From the NCBI GenBank assembly GCA_018257865.1, contig JAEUBA010000008.1, positions 310,001 to 374,000 of the forward strand: a stretch of DNA of 64,000 nucleotides, read 5' to 3'. Source of the stretch: Stereocaulon alpinum. Taxonomy: Eukaryota; Ascomycota; Lecanoromycetes; Lecanorales; Stereocaulaceae. This document shows, in pieces, positions 1 to 12,961 of this stretch; position 1 is the first letter of the stretch, and each line of letters starts with the position of its first letter. The notes under the pieces were generated by a model. It did not search any database, was not told where the DNA came from, and saw only the letters and a list, made by a program, of their open reading frames with translations. The position numbers were made by a program, and so were the translations under genes.

Positions 1-210
1 TGGAAGCATTCATTGCATAGTTGCTCGCTCTCTCTCTCCGTATATATTATGTCATGGACCATCGACGCGTGAAGCGCGAGGCATCGAAGGCGGAGGGACT
101 TCCGCAGCCGAAGTTTTGCCGAGTAGACTATCTTATCTCCGCCAGTCTAGGACTGTCTTAGCCTTAGTGATTTTGTGGAGATAGATGAGGACTAATCCTC
201 TACCTAGGAC

Positions 211-693
211 ATGTCACGCATTCTGAGTCTGCCTCCGGAGATTAGAGTCCAGATATGCCACGAACTTGTCTCCCTTGGGCCCTACAGCGTACATATAGGT
301 CCATTATTTGGCAGTAGGCTTGCCTGCTATAGCGACCATAACGTCAATACCGGAATACTTTCTATCTGCAGACAGATGTACGAAGAGCCTAAGTCTATTC
401 TTTTCAGCCACAACAACTACATCGCCTCGAAGCTCTACATCTACCTTATATCGAGTAGGACCGAAGCCCGCGACGACATACGTCTTGCAATGAAGACCAT
501 TCCCAATTTGAAGCAGTTCCAATCCATCAAGACCAGCAGTTTGGAAATTGCTTGGTCTCCGAGTTTCTCACTAGATTCCGAAGACGAATTGTTGGCTGCT
601 CAAAACTGCTTGGATCTGCTCCACAACGAATTGGAGACGATCCGCGCTTTCGTCTCGCAAACAAAGGCAGTGGAGAAGGTTGAGATCATTTAG
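211..693 (+). CDS. F-box-like / 2EXR-type hypothetical protein, 160 aa
   Basis: Single-exon frame of 160 codons with an ATG start. The N-terminus has the pattern LSLPPEIRVQICHEL, the first helix of the degenerate F-box (2EXR-type) motif common in Dothideomycete hypothetical proteins. It is followed by a stretch ending ICRQMYEEPKSILF, which matches the usual 'LLxxNRQIYEEA..xFY' second block of that family. The rest is not recognised. Family members are usually 200-350 aa, so this one is short, but a stop follows directly and no splice rescue is obvious. The role is unknown; the family is presumed to be substrate adaptors, which the sequence does not prove. Other members lie at 4.4, 40.5 and 42.9 kb. 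Confidence 0.6.
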   Translation: MSRILSLPPEIRVQICHELVSLGPYSVHIGPLFGSRLACYSDHNVNTGILSICRQMYEEPKSILFSHNNYIASKLYIYLISSRTEARDDIRLAMKTIPNLKQFQSIKTSSLEIAWSPSFSLDSEDELLAAQNCLDLLHNELETIRAFVSQTKAVEKVEII

Positions 694-2788
694 CCCGAGC
701 TTGTTCCATATGATCGAGAGCACTTGGATCCTTTGAGCAGAGGTCCTGGAGACTATGTTGACTCTGTTCATGGCCACGGAATGAATCGACAATGGAAACA
801 TGAGGATCACAGGCAGGGAGAGGGCTCCCGTAACGATGAGGAAGGAGCCATAACATGAAGTCTTAATAGACACCGTGAGTATGCCATTGAATCATTTGGC
901 CCCAAACTCCAGCCCGAAAACGCAGAAGGATATATCCCCTACCCTAAGCTGATCGACTAGACTTAAGTCTCCAATACTAGCGCAGCGGAAAGCAATGTTC
1001 ACCCAGAACTCTGCATGCTTGTCCTATCTGAGCTTGTGTATCTACTACTTCTCCATGACGAAGCGTCCTCCTATTTTGGAGCTGCGTGTCCAATAGGAGT
1101 CATAAGAACTTCCAGTAGATCTTTGTGGGCGATTACTCGTGGCCATCTGAGGAGTCACGCAAGGCCTTCTCATGGTCCTGCAAATTTGACGTTCAGCTGC
1201 ACAGCTTCACAGGCTTCTAGCCTCAGAAAAGGACGATGTTGGCCACCGTTACTGCGCAAACCTAGGTCAGATAATCTAAGACGGGCATTGTTTCGCGTAC
1301 AGGTGATGAAGATATTGCGATGCGCATTTCTGGAACTATGGCTAGATTCTGGGGCCATAAAAGTCTAAGGTTCATCCGTTGCACTCAGTCAATAACTCAC
1401 CCTGCATTTGATTGTTATTTTTCACGGCACCAGCCTTACTTGCGAGATGAAGCCGCCCTCCTGCACTATTGTACAAGGGCCCCTATCAAGCTACCAGCGC
1501 CTCCTGACGGTGTTGACGTATTCCCTCTTTGAGATGACCCGAAGCACAGCAAGTCATCTCCGTTGTGCACAAACCACTTCTCTTTTTTCGTTATCGCGTC
1601 GACCTCGTCGACACACATTTCCACAGTCAACGATTGCAGGTCCGCGTCACTGTTCGGGCTTCATATGATTGGCGTCAAACATAACCGCACATCTTATTGC
1701 TATTGTGCAGATCTCTTACGCTATCCGGGATTCCTCTGTGGGGAGCTGCTTCAGTCATGTGACGTTGTGCTTGTCCACTATGGCATGTGCTAGGACGTTC
1801 GCTGTCTGTCTTGAGACTACCGAAGCACTGTCTAACTCTTGTTTGCCGCTAGGGTCTGCTGTTGCCATATTTGGAAATGTATGGAGATATGTATATCCAC
1901 TGGAGTGTTGACAGATCATTCTTATCCGAGGTCTTGAGACACAGATTCGCAACGTCATTCTACGAGTAAGGCTCTCATTAGTCTTACTATAGCTACTCTA
2001 GAACTCAAATTCCGTCATAAAAACACTCAGTGACAGAACACTTCGCGTGGCCTTAGTAATTCTACTATACCTGGTAACGAGCTCGCTGCATTTAACTCAG
2101 ATAGTGTGCATGATGCACGATCTTGGACCTCCACAACGTAATGCACAACACGCGGCAGCTCCACAAACGGCCACGGCTATAAGCCAACTTTAGCTTAATT
2201 CTACTCACTCAACCTTCCGTACGACCCTCCGAGAAAGCGAACTCCAGCACCCCACCTCTTCCACAACTCACATAATCATGAGCTAATCTCACTAACCGTG
2301 ACCTTCCGTCCTATGAAATCGGTGCAACCTTATGTCAGCCATCCGAAAGCAATGCATTTACTTTCCGCGGCTTCCCGCGGCTTCTGCCAATCGAATAGGT
2401 CTGATTAGAGTGTTGCTACGTTTACGAGCGATTGAAGGGACGACTTAGTGGGGTGAGATTTTGTTGGACGGTTGTGGTGCGAAAGAGACAGAGGGTTATG
2501 AGGGAGTTTGGTGCAGAGATTTAGGATGTGGAATGTTCTACGGGTACTCAGAACAATCGTTTCATTCGGATTTCGGGTGTGGATTTCACTTCCGAAATGG
2601 AAGGCGTTACTTCATCTGTCTATCATGTCTGAAGCAGCAGGACGCAGTAAATGCGTTTATTCCACGTCGGGCATGATTTACCTAATTCTAAAGCTACCAC
2701 TGCGTAATAGAATTGACCCCACTTTTCTTCATGGCAACTCCTTACTACTCAAAGTAAGTCCGCCGCACCTGCCTTAGCCAGTAGATCC
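694..2788. other. Intergenic, no gene recognised
   Basis: About 2.1 kb. Only short overlapping open frames on both strands are present, without family motifs or paired splice sites. I see no repeat or RNA gene. Confidence 0.5.
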
Positions 2789-3817
2789 TCAGATCTCTTT
2801 CTGCACGCGCCAATGGAGCTCCCTCATAGATACCTGAAAGCTCGCAAGGCTATTCTTGAAACATTTGAACCGGAAGCTCTCCATGTCTTTCGTTGGAGAA
2901 TTCAGTTCATTGGCCACCTTGACTAACCATCCCAAGCGTTCCTCCAAGTCAATCAACCACTTCCTAGAGCTTTCTTTCTGTGATGCCAGTAGAGATTTCT
3001 CGACACGGGCTTCATCGAGATGCTTTGCCACCTCGCGTAGCATTCTCAGACCAAGATCGCCGTGCTCGTTGATCGGTTTGCATAGATCTGGGTTCGCTAG
3101 CATCGTATTTAGCCGCGCTGCACAGAGTTCTGCGACGATGCTTCGCAAGCCCGTGTCTGTTTCGGGCGTGGTCCCGAAGACTACGTCAATGATCGTAGGC
3201 GAGCAACAGAACTCCTCGGTAAGGCGTGACACAGCTAGGAACTTGACCCGCGCCAGCTCCTTCAGTGCGGGGATCTCGTACTTTTCTGCGACTGCGTACA
3301 CGTATACGTTGTTCATGACCTTGTCTTGTAGGGCTGTGATTTCACTGTTGGACTCCGAGGCTGATGGTCTATCGAAGTCCAGGGCTGCTGTATCTTGTGT
3401 TGAAGCTGACGATTCCACGGTATCTGTTTCAGGCTTGTTGTGCTCGGTGCTGCCTTGTTGTTGTGCCGGTACTCTGTCGTCGCCATCGTCGTAATCAAGA
3501 GTGTAGAGGTAACAGAAAATTCGTCGAACAGCAGAAGGATCGTCGTCATGCAAGGTGATTGTGGCTGTTATAGCTTCCTATTGATACGTGGTCAGGAAAT
3601 TGATACATGACATTTTGTAGAATGATATCGTGCATGATCTACGCACCTTGAAGTCTCCATCGCAACAAGCAGCGAAGAAGCGTGAGCGCTGGCACACAAT
3701 AACACGATGGAGGTTATAAGTGTCCTCTGCACAGTGAACACACAGATCCGAGTATCTGGAAGAGCCAAAGGCATCTTTCATCCCGGATAGGAGGTCTTTC
3801 TGATGGATATCATCCAT
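2789..3817 (-). CDS. BTB/POZ domain protein, 2 exons, about 316 aa
   Basis: Exons 3817-3643 and 3564-2789 join through a 78-bp intron (donor GTAGAT, acceptor ACAG) to give 317 codons including the stop. Residues 1-110 form a BTB/POZ fold: SSRYSDLCVHC, then the 'HRVIVCQRSRFFAACC' helix, then 'ITLHDDDPSAVRRIFCYLYTLDY' split across the junction, a classic BTB signature. An acidic, Ser/Thr-rich insert follows, then a helical C-terminus beginning 'NNVYVYAVAEKYEIPALKELA', typical of fungal BTB proteins. BTB domains dimerise and often link substrates to Cullin-3 ligases, but the target here is unknown. Without splicing the second exon would appear to start at a non-ATG codon, so the join matters. 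The exact acceptor is the least certain point. Confidence 0.8.
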
Positions 3818-4386
3818 TTGAGTGGGGATGTTGCAGCGAAGCTGTTGTGGTGTGAAATAGATTGGCGGAAAAGGATGCTTGTAATATCACAATTGAAACG
3901 ATGAGTGACTTCAAGAAAGTCTTGTAGTCTTATGTGATAAGGAATGAATGTGTCAAAAAAATACCGTAATTAGTCTTTCCGTTACTCGGTGTTGAAGTTG
4001 AAAGTTTTGGTCCCAAAATTCTTAAAGGACGTGCTTACTTCGCCCTTAGGTGTGGCTGTTTCGCAAGTACATCGCCTTTACTTAACAAAGCCTCCACTGC
4101 CATGTCAGTTGTACTTTTCACGATGCTGTTCACAAAATCCTAAGCAGCGATAACGTAAGATCGGACTACTACCAGGACTACCCAAAGAACAAAACTATCT
4201 GAAAAGCAATCCCCGGTCAGTCAATAAGTCTCAATTACCAACGAGGCATGATCTCGGACATGCAACGCCTTCTCCACTCGTAGCAGTACTCAGACGTGAC
4301 CGTCCGCTGCACATCCGATTGGTGCAGACGAGATGGATCGGTGACTGTGTTTGTTCGACTTGTAGACATTCTGGCCATTGTTCCGT
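3818..4386. other. Intergenic between BTB and F-box-like genes
   Basis: About 570 bp, holding the upstream region of the BTB gene and the 3' side of the F-box-like gene. No further gene or repeat seen. Confidence 0.5.
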
Positions 4387-5121
4387 TCAAGAAGTCGAAG
4401 GAGGCTTTTGCCCCTCACGTAACCTAGCGCGAGCAGATATCACAGCGTCCACGCATCGTGCAAAGGTCTGCAGGACCAGCGGCACCCGTTTGATACAGCC
4501 CGGTTCTTTGTGGTTAGAAGGGTCGAAGCGTTGAATAATGACTTTAGGCGGTAAATTCATCAAGGGTTCCAGGGCAGCAGTAAGTCTGTGATGAAGGAGC
4601 TGAGATTCAACTTCCTGTTCATCTTCGAAGGGCTTGAACCCGTGACAGCATGGTGTGGTCATCCTTACCAAGATTAGAGCAGGTAATGTTGAGAGCATGT
4701 TGCAGATTTGCTTCGCATGGCGTATCAAGACTATTTGATCGCCATCCTTTGGTGTGTGGTAGCCTATTTCCGTTATACTGCGGTGTGGCATGAAAACCAA
4801 CTGGGATTCTCGGAGTCTTGTGAAAACGGACAGTGGCGTGATGTTGCGTAGTCTGACTGGCGAATCGCTTGGCCAAGGTTCGTACGAAACCCTAAGCGCT
4901 AAGATGCCCTTCTCGTAGAAGACTTCGCTGGCTTCTTCGTGTATCCGTCTATTGGTCAGGAGTACCGAAGCATGGAATTTAGTAACGAGACCAGCAAATA
5001 TTTCGTCATGAAGTAGGTACACTTCGCCTAGAGTAGTGCATCGCAGCTCTTCGTAGATCTGAATGCGTAACTCTTTTGGAAGTCTGAGAAAAGAAGCCGT
5101 ACCACTTGTCCCAGTCTCCAT
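4387..5121 (-). CDS. F-box-like / 2EXR-type hypothetical protein, 244 aa
   Basis: Single exon with an ATG start. Residues 10-27 carry the F-box-like helix 'SFLRLPKELRIQIYEEL', followed at about residues 55-75 by 'LLTNRRIHEEASEVFYEKG', the second conserved block of this Dothideomycete family. The C-terminal half (a ...ALEPLMNLPPKVIIQRF... region) looks like the variable tail of these proteins. Length is typical. No transmembrane segment or signal peptide is evident. The function is unknown; an adaptor role is inferred only from the F-box-like start. Confidence 0.7.
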   Translation of the reverse strand: METGTSGTASFLRLPKELRIQIYEELRCTTLGEVYLLHDEIFAGLVTKFHASVLLTNRRIHEEASEVFYEKGILALRVSYEPWPSDSPVRLRNITPLSVFTRLRESQLVFMPHRSITEIGYHTPKDGDQIVLIRHAKQICNMLSTLPALILVRMTTPCCHGFKPFEDEQEVESQLLHHRLTAALEPLMNLPPKVIIQRFDPSNHKEPGCIKRVPLVLQTFARCVDAVISARARLREGQKPPSTS

Positions 5122-7964
5122 GGTTGCTTAGACGATCTATGCGTCGTAAGGGTAGTGTTCGAAAGCGAAAGGCAAAGGGAAGGAAATTGTGAAGAAAAGA
5201 CGCCGCGTCCATTTAAGAACGATACTTGAATTTCCTACATTGCTTGGCTACGGGTGTGGCTGTATGATGCCCACCAAGGTTGCTCGAGGCATCTGGGTCA
5301 ACCATCCAATGAGAGCCGGACCACTCCGTACTTTTATGAAAGGAAAAGCTGATTTGAAATCTGAAGGCGCCTGAATATACTCTGCTTGGCGGTCAAGTCA
5401 ATCAACAATAGCATAGATAGACATCGTAGGATATCATCCAACGACCCAAGTACCTATGTGATTACTCATTGCTGCAAGAGGAAGGTAGATTCTTCAGCTC
5501 CACCTTCAGCAATGCATATGCTCCTAGAGCGATAGGGAGAACCAGATTCCTTTTCTACAACAACGCCTGTGCACCAAATAACCAATGGAAAGTAAGCCAA
5601 TTTTCCACAGCAATCACCTCCCGAAATGCGCGGATAGGTCCGCTAACATTGAGATTCCACGAGGCCAACACATCAGTGTCAGCATGTCGCTGCAATAACA
5701 GATTTGTAAGATAGCATGCGGCGCCTCATTTCTACACACTTATTTTCAGCTCCGCTCATTTTCTTGCCGCCGGACAGTAGTAACCGTTTCACCAAAGTCA
5801 CCCTGACCTTCCAAGACAGCATAATCCCGAACCACATCGATTGAATGGCTATTCCCATTCAATCAGCTGCACTTGAGACTCATCTTCAGCATCAATTTAC
5901 CTCAATGAAAGTCCGCAACCTACACAGCTACTCACTCAACCAGCTGAACCGGCATATACTTGTTAATAAAGGTGCAACAATCATGCCAAGTCCAAGTCAT
6001 GTGGCTAGGGATCTTCGGCTGACTCTTACATGCGGGTCTGAGGTAAATGAAGCCGCCATCCTTTGGCATACCTCCGTTGCTCACTCCCTGATCGCGACTT
6101 GATACCGTAAGGCCATATTTTGTATATTCTTGAATCAGGCAATCTACCTCATGAGGGCAGCTGTTTCCTCGAGCCGATACAAGGTCTTCTGGAGCAATAG
6201 CATATCAAGCTTTGTCCGCTGCGTGAAGACGAGCATCAACAGCTCCTGCGCTCCATCATGGCGTTCTTGATAGATCTAGACCCACGCGAGCTCAGCCACA
6301 TCGATCAAACTCTCAATATGGCCTTCTCCGGGTTTCCTTTTCCGTGACTTCAAAGGAAGCAAGTAGAGCTGTTCTGCTCGGTCATGGGACTGGTGGTCTT
6401 TATATATCTCTGCAAAGCTCGACTCCACATCTCCACGTTTCCAACTGCTATCCAGCAGCAATCTGCTCTTTGAGTATGCATTTGATACATCTTTTCGACT
6501 TCCGGTACTGTGCCTGTGATGTACATACATTAGCTATAGTCATCTGACTTTCGATATTGCCATCGACCCTGGAGCTTTGCATGAGGGTAGTTGCTTTCTC
6601 CTCTTGGTATGCGATCCTCCGATTCTCGATCCAATTCGTCGTGCCTGCTAATCTTCCTTATGATCCTCACCGTGCCTTCTCCTTGAATGAGCTGGTACCT
6701 CTCATAACACACTATGTGCTCCGATATGACGACTCAATTTCCGTACGACCCTTGTGAATTGTTGGTATGATACACAAGCACATCATCACATATATAAGGT
6801 GAGTGAATGATATGGGAAATCCTACACGGTTCTCATCAGTACTTATGGTAGCAAATTGAGAGGGTGAAGATATGTGAGTGATCTAACACGTTGAACCATG
6901 ACCCAAATGTCTACACGTTGTAGGGCTCAGGGACGCTAAGATCGGATAGGCATGGAAGATGAGTAGGTGACGGAGCGTAGGTAGGACAATGACTCCTTGC
7001 GTCTTAACAATTGCAGGGCCTTGTAGTAGACTAAGAAATCCAGTAGCTACCGTAGAATCCATTACCAAATCATCGGACGTTGAAACGTAGGAGTGGAAAA
7101 CCCACCCAATGCGGCCTAGCCACTTACGGCAACTCGAGTGTGGATTTTGGGCCGACAAGGTTTGCTCTGGAGGATATCCAGGTGGGTCTTCTCCGGAGAG
7201 TCATCGGCCTATCGGACTGCTATTTTCTCTGTTTACTGGCCACCGATATGGTAGGCGCTACACCTGTCCAAGTCCTGATAGTGCTTTCCAGCTTCTCGTT
7301 ATCTTGTTTGCCTTGCCCTGGGTTCAAGCCCTTACAAAGGGGTCTCCGGAGTCGAAGAGTTCGCCCAACCATCATCGAATACCGGCTTCAAAGCGTTGCA
7401 CATCTACTCTCGAGACTGCCTGGCCTGACATGTTGCTCTGTAGTGCTCAATATTATCCCTAGTACCAGCTATGTTGTCCGAACGCCCCAGAAATTTCTGG
7501 ATATATCGCGGGTTTGAGACCCATGCATCCTTCAAACGGTTGAGTACTTTGCCGGTGGAATCAACCACTTAGACGATGTTGGCAATGTTACCTAGCACGA
7601 TGATGGCTTCTACACCGCTCGTTTGTGAAGTTCGGACAGGTAAAAGTAACGGGTACTGTTGTTGTGTAGCACTGTTGGATCCAAGTGGAATGGCAAGAAT
7701 CTCCGAAATCTTGATTATGACCGCATCAAACCGGCAATTCATTGCCGTAGTAGACATGGCAATGATAGCATGCATTTGTAGTTCAGGATTGGTCGTGACG
7801 AGAAAGTTTGCTGCTTGTAACAGAGAGTTTAATATTTTCTTCTAATATTTTTCATTTAATGCTGATCTGTGTCATATGGAGACCAGTTTGCCTGCGTACT
7901 CCGTAGGTAGGGTTTCTTGCCCGGTGGCTCAGTAGCGCGTTCTGCCAAGAAATCAGCCACAACA
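5122..7964. other. Large intergenic region upstream of the MAPKKK gene
   Basis: About 2.8 kb without a convincing gene. Short frames on both strands overlap and lack motifs. A B-box-like sequence at 7321-7331 was examined as a tRNA and rejected. The last few hundred bases should contain the MAPKKK promoter. Confidence 0.45.
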
Positions 7965-10900
7965 ATGGGGAGCGCGGCCGCCGAGCTTTCTCCGCCAGCA
8001 CCCAAGGAAGACCGGACACCAGAGAGGACTCGAGTTGATACCCGCAGACTCTCGCAGGTCATGGAAGAGCGCCCGGACGCAGCTCGGCAGGATTCTGGCG
8101 GCTCGAGTTCCTCAGACGACTATTCTGTCAGTCTCGCCCACCCAGGGCACGAGCCAAGTTTCGACGGCCCTGGGTCAACGGCCGACGATTCTGACAGCCA
8201 TGTCCAATATACCCCGGGCTCCACGCTTGACGGCTACACACCATTGACTGGATACTCGTCTAATCAGCCATCATGGAACTCTCAGAAGCAGCAGAGGCCA
8301 AGAGAGGGAAGTCTGGGGGAAATACAAGAAGCACCACTGCCGCCTTCGAACGGAGTTGCTCCCAGTCCACGACCACAAAGACCTTCAGCACCTGCAAGAA
8401 CTCCCTCCAGTACCTACAATCCAGTCCGAAAGCCAGCTCATTTGCTGTCATACCAAGAAAGTCGACATCGTTCATTCTCAGGCACCCGCCTAAGGCGGGA
8501 TCCAAATGCCCAGTACAGAGCGCAAGAGAAGGCATACATACAGCAGCTACGGCAGGACCCATACAATGAGTATCTCGACGAGGAAACTTATACGCCTAGT
8601 CTTGGCTACAGTACAGACTCAGAGACTGAGGAGGAATCCCCCTCTTCAGACGTTCATCTTGATGCCGATACCAACTACGACCAAGAGACTCAGCTCTTCT
8701 TGCCGAATGAAGACAATCAACCTTCTGTCGAGGAACTACAGGTGCCTGAGAATCGGGAAAGATTGGAGTGGCATAGCATGCTGGCCTCTGTCCTCAAAGG
8801 CGACGTTGTGAAGCAGGAGAAGCAGCGGCTGATAGGTACAACAGAGCAAAAGGGAGAGAAAGCGCTGAACAACGAGCTATGGCTAGGTATAAGGGCAAGA
8901 GTGTGTGGGCGTAACATCTCTGCGCAAAGGAGAATGATAGAGGAGGGTCGTGCAAGTATCATACCCGTCGTCGAGGCCATCATAGCGTTTCAGGTCAAAG
9001 GAGAGACTGAAGCAGGAAAGCCAGCTGCGAAACAGGTCTTGGATGTTGTTCAAAAGATTGAGCAGTGCGAAAGGTTATTCCCTACGCGGCAGGCTCTTGG
9101 ACAAGCTATAGAGCGAGCTGGCTCGGACGCGTTTATCGAGAGTTCTGAGGCAGTCATATCATGGCATAACACAACAGAACTCATCAATACGGAGCTTGAG
9201 GTCCTAAGAGGCTGGGTTGGGAATGAGGAGCTTGACTTTGCAAAGGCTAAGACACCATCGCCTGGAGGTGCCGGGTTGACCGATGACTCGACGTTCCTTG
9301 AGCGTATCCACAAAGATGACGGTCTCACGTCCTTGCAGGGCGATGAAGATGGCAAGCACAGTATGCTTCAGCCTGTCGCAAAGGTTATCAAGAAGGCAAA
9401 GACTACCCTTATCAAGAACGCCAAAGAGTTCGCCAAGCGCCATTTACCACCATACATTGAAGAGCTTCTGACGCTGATCAACTTTCCTTCACGACTGATT
9501 CAAGAGATCATTCGCATGCGGCTGAAGTACGTTAATAAGATGAAGGATCCGGCTTTACTGTCTCCAATGATGCAGACCTCTATGATCTCCCAATTCCAAA
9601 TCCTGCTGAAGCTAGCCGTCCGGATCAAGCAAGACTATACCGTTATATCTCAACCGGAACCCGGCTGGGAGCTGCCTCCCTGCATTGACGATGCTTTCGA
9701 CTTCGTTGTTCTTGATGCACTCAAGTTCTACTTCAAGATGCTCAACGCCAAACTTGTTGGCAATAGAAATACATTCAAAGAGGCTGAGATTCTGGAGCAG
9801 GAATGGGAGTTCTCAAATGAGATTGGAAGATACCTGGAAGGAGGTGATGTCGAGGTTGCGGAACAGTTTAGTGGCTTGACAGCGAAGGCACTGCAACGCC
9901 TCACCACACATTTCGAGCGAGAATTGACAAGACGGCCGGAAGAGAATGCGGTGGATATGGACAAGCGATACAAGCAGATACTGGATTCTGTGCGCGTTCG
10001 GCAAAGAAAGCTGTTCCGCTTTTCGAGACTTCTAGGACAACGATTCGAGAATGCAACAGAGTTCAACATCAGCTTGGAGAAGAGAGAACTGCAAGGACTG
10101 TACGAAGCACTGATGGAGACAGGCCACTTCTTCATCTCCAGTCCAACTTTCCACCATGATGGTATCTTCCTCATTGCGTCGCCGTCACTATACGATCGAC
10201 CTCGAGACGTTCAGTCCATTCTCGGAACATCTTTCCACCATGACGAGACCGTCATGGAGGACCCATCCAATCCCTACATTCTAATCATCCGGCCGGAGGA
10301 GCCACTGTACTGGGACAGCAAAAAGGTGGAGATGCCTATGCGAGCACCTTCCATGGACATTAGGCCGGGTCGACTTCGTCTTGTGGCCGACGGCTCGCTA
10401 CAAAGGTTGCAGAACGCGCGCTCAACTTTTCTTCAAGCTATAGGAATGAAGTTGGATATCTTGACAGAGATGCGGGCCAACCTGCCAAGAGTCAACATGG
10501 AATTAGGAAAGATCAAGAAGACTGCTTATAAGCTTTCCAATACTATCATGGAAAGTGTGGAGATCATTCGAAAGCAGACTAAAGGACTTGAGAACCAGGA
10601 GCTCATACAGACATGTTTCGCATTCGCCACTGAGTTTGGAAAGCGATCCGTGACCTACATGGATGTCAACCGACGGATGATGAACAACTTGAAGCTCACA
10701 AGGCTGGCATTGGACTGGGTCAGCTTTATCTGCGATGACTGTATCGCATCAGACAGGAAGACTTTCAAGTGGGCAGTGGTTGCGCTCGAATTTGCAATGG
10801 TCATGACCCAGGGACCCAACATCCTATCTATCAACGACGAAGAGTTCACACGATTGCGGACGAAGGTAGCTGGTTGCATGTCGCTCTTGATCTCGCACTT

Positions 10901-12195
10901 TGATATCATGGGAGCCAAATCCACTTTGGCGGCACAGGCAGAGAAGCAAAGGGTCGAAGCCCTAGCAGGGCAATTCCGCAAACTGGACATCAGCAGGATG
11001 AAGAACGACGAGGAAGCATCGGAAATTGTTAGGGACCAGTGGCTGGCGCACCTGAGCGAAATCGATGAGGCTCGGAGGCAGAAGATTGCTGAACGGCAGG
11101 CCTTGGGCCGTGTCATGGAAGACTCAAATGATGCCGACCGCTCACTGACCTACCTTTCGTCATCAGCAACCAACGTGACCATGCGCTGGCAACAAGGCCA
11201 GTTCGTGGGCGGAGGAACATTCGGCTCTGTATACGCAGCCATCAATATCGACTCTGGATACCTGATGGCAGTCAAAGAGATCCGATTACAAGATCCTCAA
11301 TTGATCCCTACCGTGGCAGGACAGATTCGCGATGAACAAGCCGTCCTCGAGGTTCTGGACCACCCCAATATTGTGTCATACTACGGCATTGAGGTCCATC
11401 GTGACAAGGTGTACATATTCATGGAATACTGCTCCGGTGGCTCTCTAGCAAATTTGCTCGAGCATGGACGTATCGAGGATGAGACAGTGATCCAGGTGTA
11501 CGCCCTGCAGATGTTGGAAGGCCTCGCATATCTCCACCAGAGCGGTATTGCCCATCGAGATATCAAGCCTGAAAGTAAGTTGTTCCACCACTCAACTTCT
11601 GCCCCGTCATCTCATATCTAACCGTTCCATTACAGACATCCTCCTCGACCACAACGGTGTCATCAAATACGTGGACTTCGGCGCCGCCAAAGTCATCGCC
11701 CGCCAAAACAAGACCCTCCAACCTACGAACGAAGCCCCCGCTGTCCCTGGGGCTCCAGCCCTCCCCAAAGTACCCGCAAAGCAAAAGTCCATGACTGGCA
11801 CACCCATGTACATGTCCCCCGAAGTCATCAAAGGCTCCAACGAAGGCCGCCTCGGCGCAATCGACGTATGGTCTCTCGGCTGCGTTATCCTCGAAATGAG
11901 CACTGGTCGCCGACCATGGGCCAGTCTAGACAACGAGTGGGCTATCATGTACAACATCGCGCAAGGCAATCCACCACAACTCCCATCACGAGAGCAACTG
12001 AGCGAACAAGGCATTGATTTCCTAAAGCGATGCTTCGAGCGAGATCCCAAGAGACGGGCTAGTGCGGCCGAGCTGCTACAATGCGAGTGGATCAAGAGCA
12101 TAAGGCAGCAGGTAGTACCGACCGCAGACTCCCCGTCAGATGTTACCTCGAGCAGCTCGAGCAATAGCTCGCGGCAGAACTCTTCGCAGTGGTGA
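7965..12195 (+). CDS. MAP kinase kinase kinase of the HOG stress pathway (Ssk2/Ssk22/SskB type), 1389 aa
   Basis: Exons 7965-11574 and 11636-12195 join through a 61-bp intron (GAAA|GTAAGT ... TTACAG|ACATC) that splits the HRDIKPEN catalytic loop; the join restores it exactly. The start is the first ATG of the frame at 7965; the frame stays open 48 bases further upstream but only from a TTG. The first ~180 residues are disordered and Ser/Pro-rich. A long helical regulatory region runs to about residue 1060, as in Ssk2/Wis4. The kinase domain spans about 1075-1360: glycine loop VGGGTFGSV, lysine in MAVKEI, catalytic HRDIKPEN, DFGAAK in place of DFG plus variable residue, GTPMYMSPE, and the DVWSLGC helix. 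In the family this kinase receives the signal from the Ssk1 response regulator and phosphorylates the Pbs2 MAPKK in the cytoplasm. The 3' end converges with the Rsc7 gene. Confidence 0.95.
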
Positions 12196-12484
12196 TGGTG
12201 ATGGTGATGGTGATGAGCTTGTGTGCCACTGGCAATTCGATCATATCCTCCACCAACCCTCCACCCACTTTACTTACCCGAGCGTTCAGTCATCCTCCCT
12301 CCCAGCCCCCACTTCTCCCACACCACTTTCATCGCCCTTCGGTATATACCAACAGCCCCATAACAAACACCCATCACCATCGATACCCCTCAGCAACGGA
12401 AGCATAAGCGCAACACACTTCTCCCTTTCATTATCTCTTGGCATCAGCATCAGCATCAGCGTAAGCGTCAGCGTCAGCGTCAGC
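12186..12484. repeat. Hexanucleotide microsatellites at the MAPKKK 3' end
   Basis: Two short repeat patches. One is a run of GTGATG/GGTGAT units beginning at the stop codon (about 12190-12216). The other is CATCAG/CGTCAG-type hexamers (about 12440-12484). They create spurious open frames on both strands (Met/Val-rich or Ser/Val-rich) that should not be read as genes. They lie in the probable 3' UTR. Confidence 0.7.
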
Positions 12485-12930
12485 CGTTTCTGCTTTAGCG
12501 ACGAGCAATTTATCTGCATTAGCGACTTCCAACATTCGCTCCCATTCCTCTTTTGACGGCCGCAATTCTATTCATAGTGAAAACCCCCTAATTCGGGCGG
12601 ACGTGGGAGGAAACATGTATATTCTTAGCGGGTGCTGGTGATGGTGATGGTAGATTGCTTTTAGGATTCCACCGATACCAAGAATGGACTAGGTTGGGCG
12701 GAGGAGGCTACTACGTGTATATCTGTGCGATAGGATAGGTAGCTGTATCGAATGAGAAGCTTTTGCGACTTCCCGGTTTATCAATCACATCGTCTACACA
12801 GCAACAAGCACGAGTATGAGTATGAGTAGAATCAAATTGCATGATGGAATACCACACATCTAATTCCCAATCAATCTAGCCACTCGAAAATGCAAGACAC
12901 ATACATGCATGCAATATCCCCCCCCCCCCC

Positions 12931-12961
<31 letters not shown>

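Noticed and set aside
2856..3494. 212-codon plus-strand frame
   Set aside because: Antisense to the BTB gene exon 2, Ser-rich and without motifs.
7321..7331. Possible tRNA B box (GGTTCAAGCCC)
   Set aside because: The flanking bases do not pair into a T-stem and no A box or acceptor stem fits upstream.
12140..12556. Open frame of 138 codons at the MAPKKK 3' end
   Set aside because: Driven by hexanucleotide repeats; starts within the kinase coding region out of frame.
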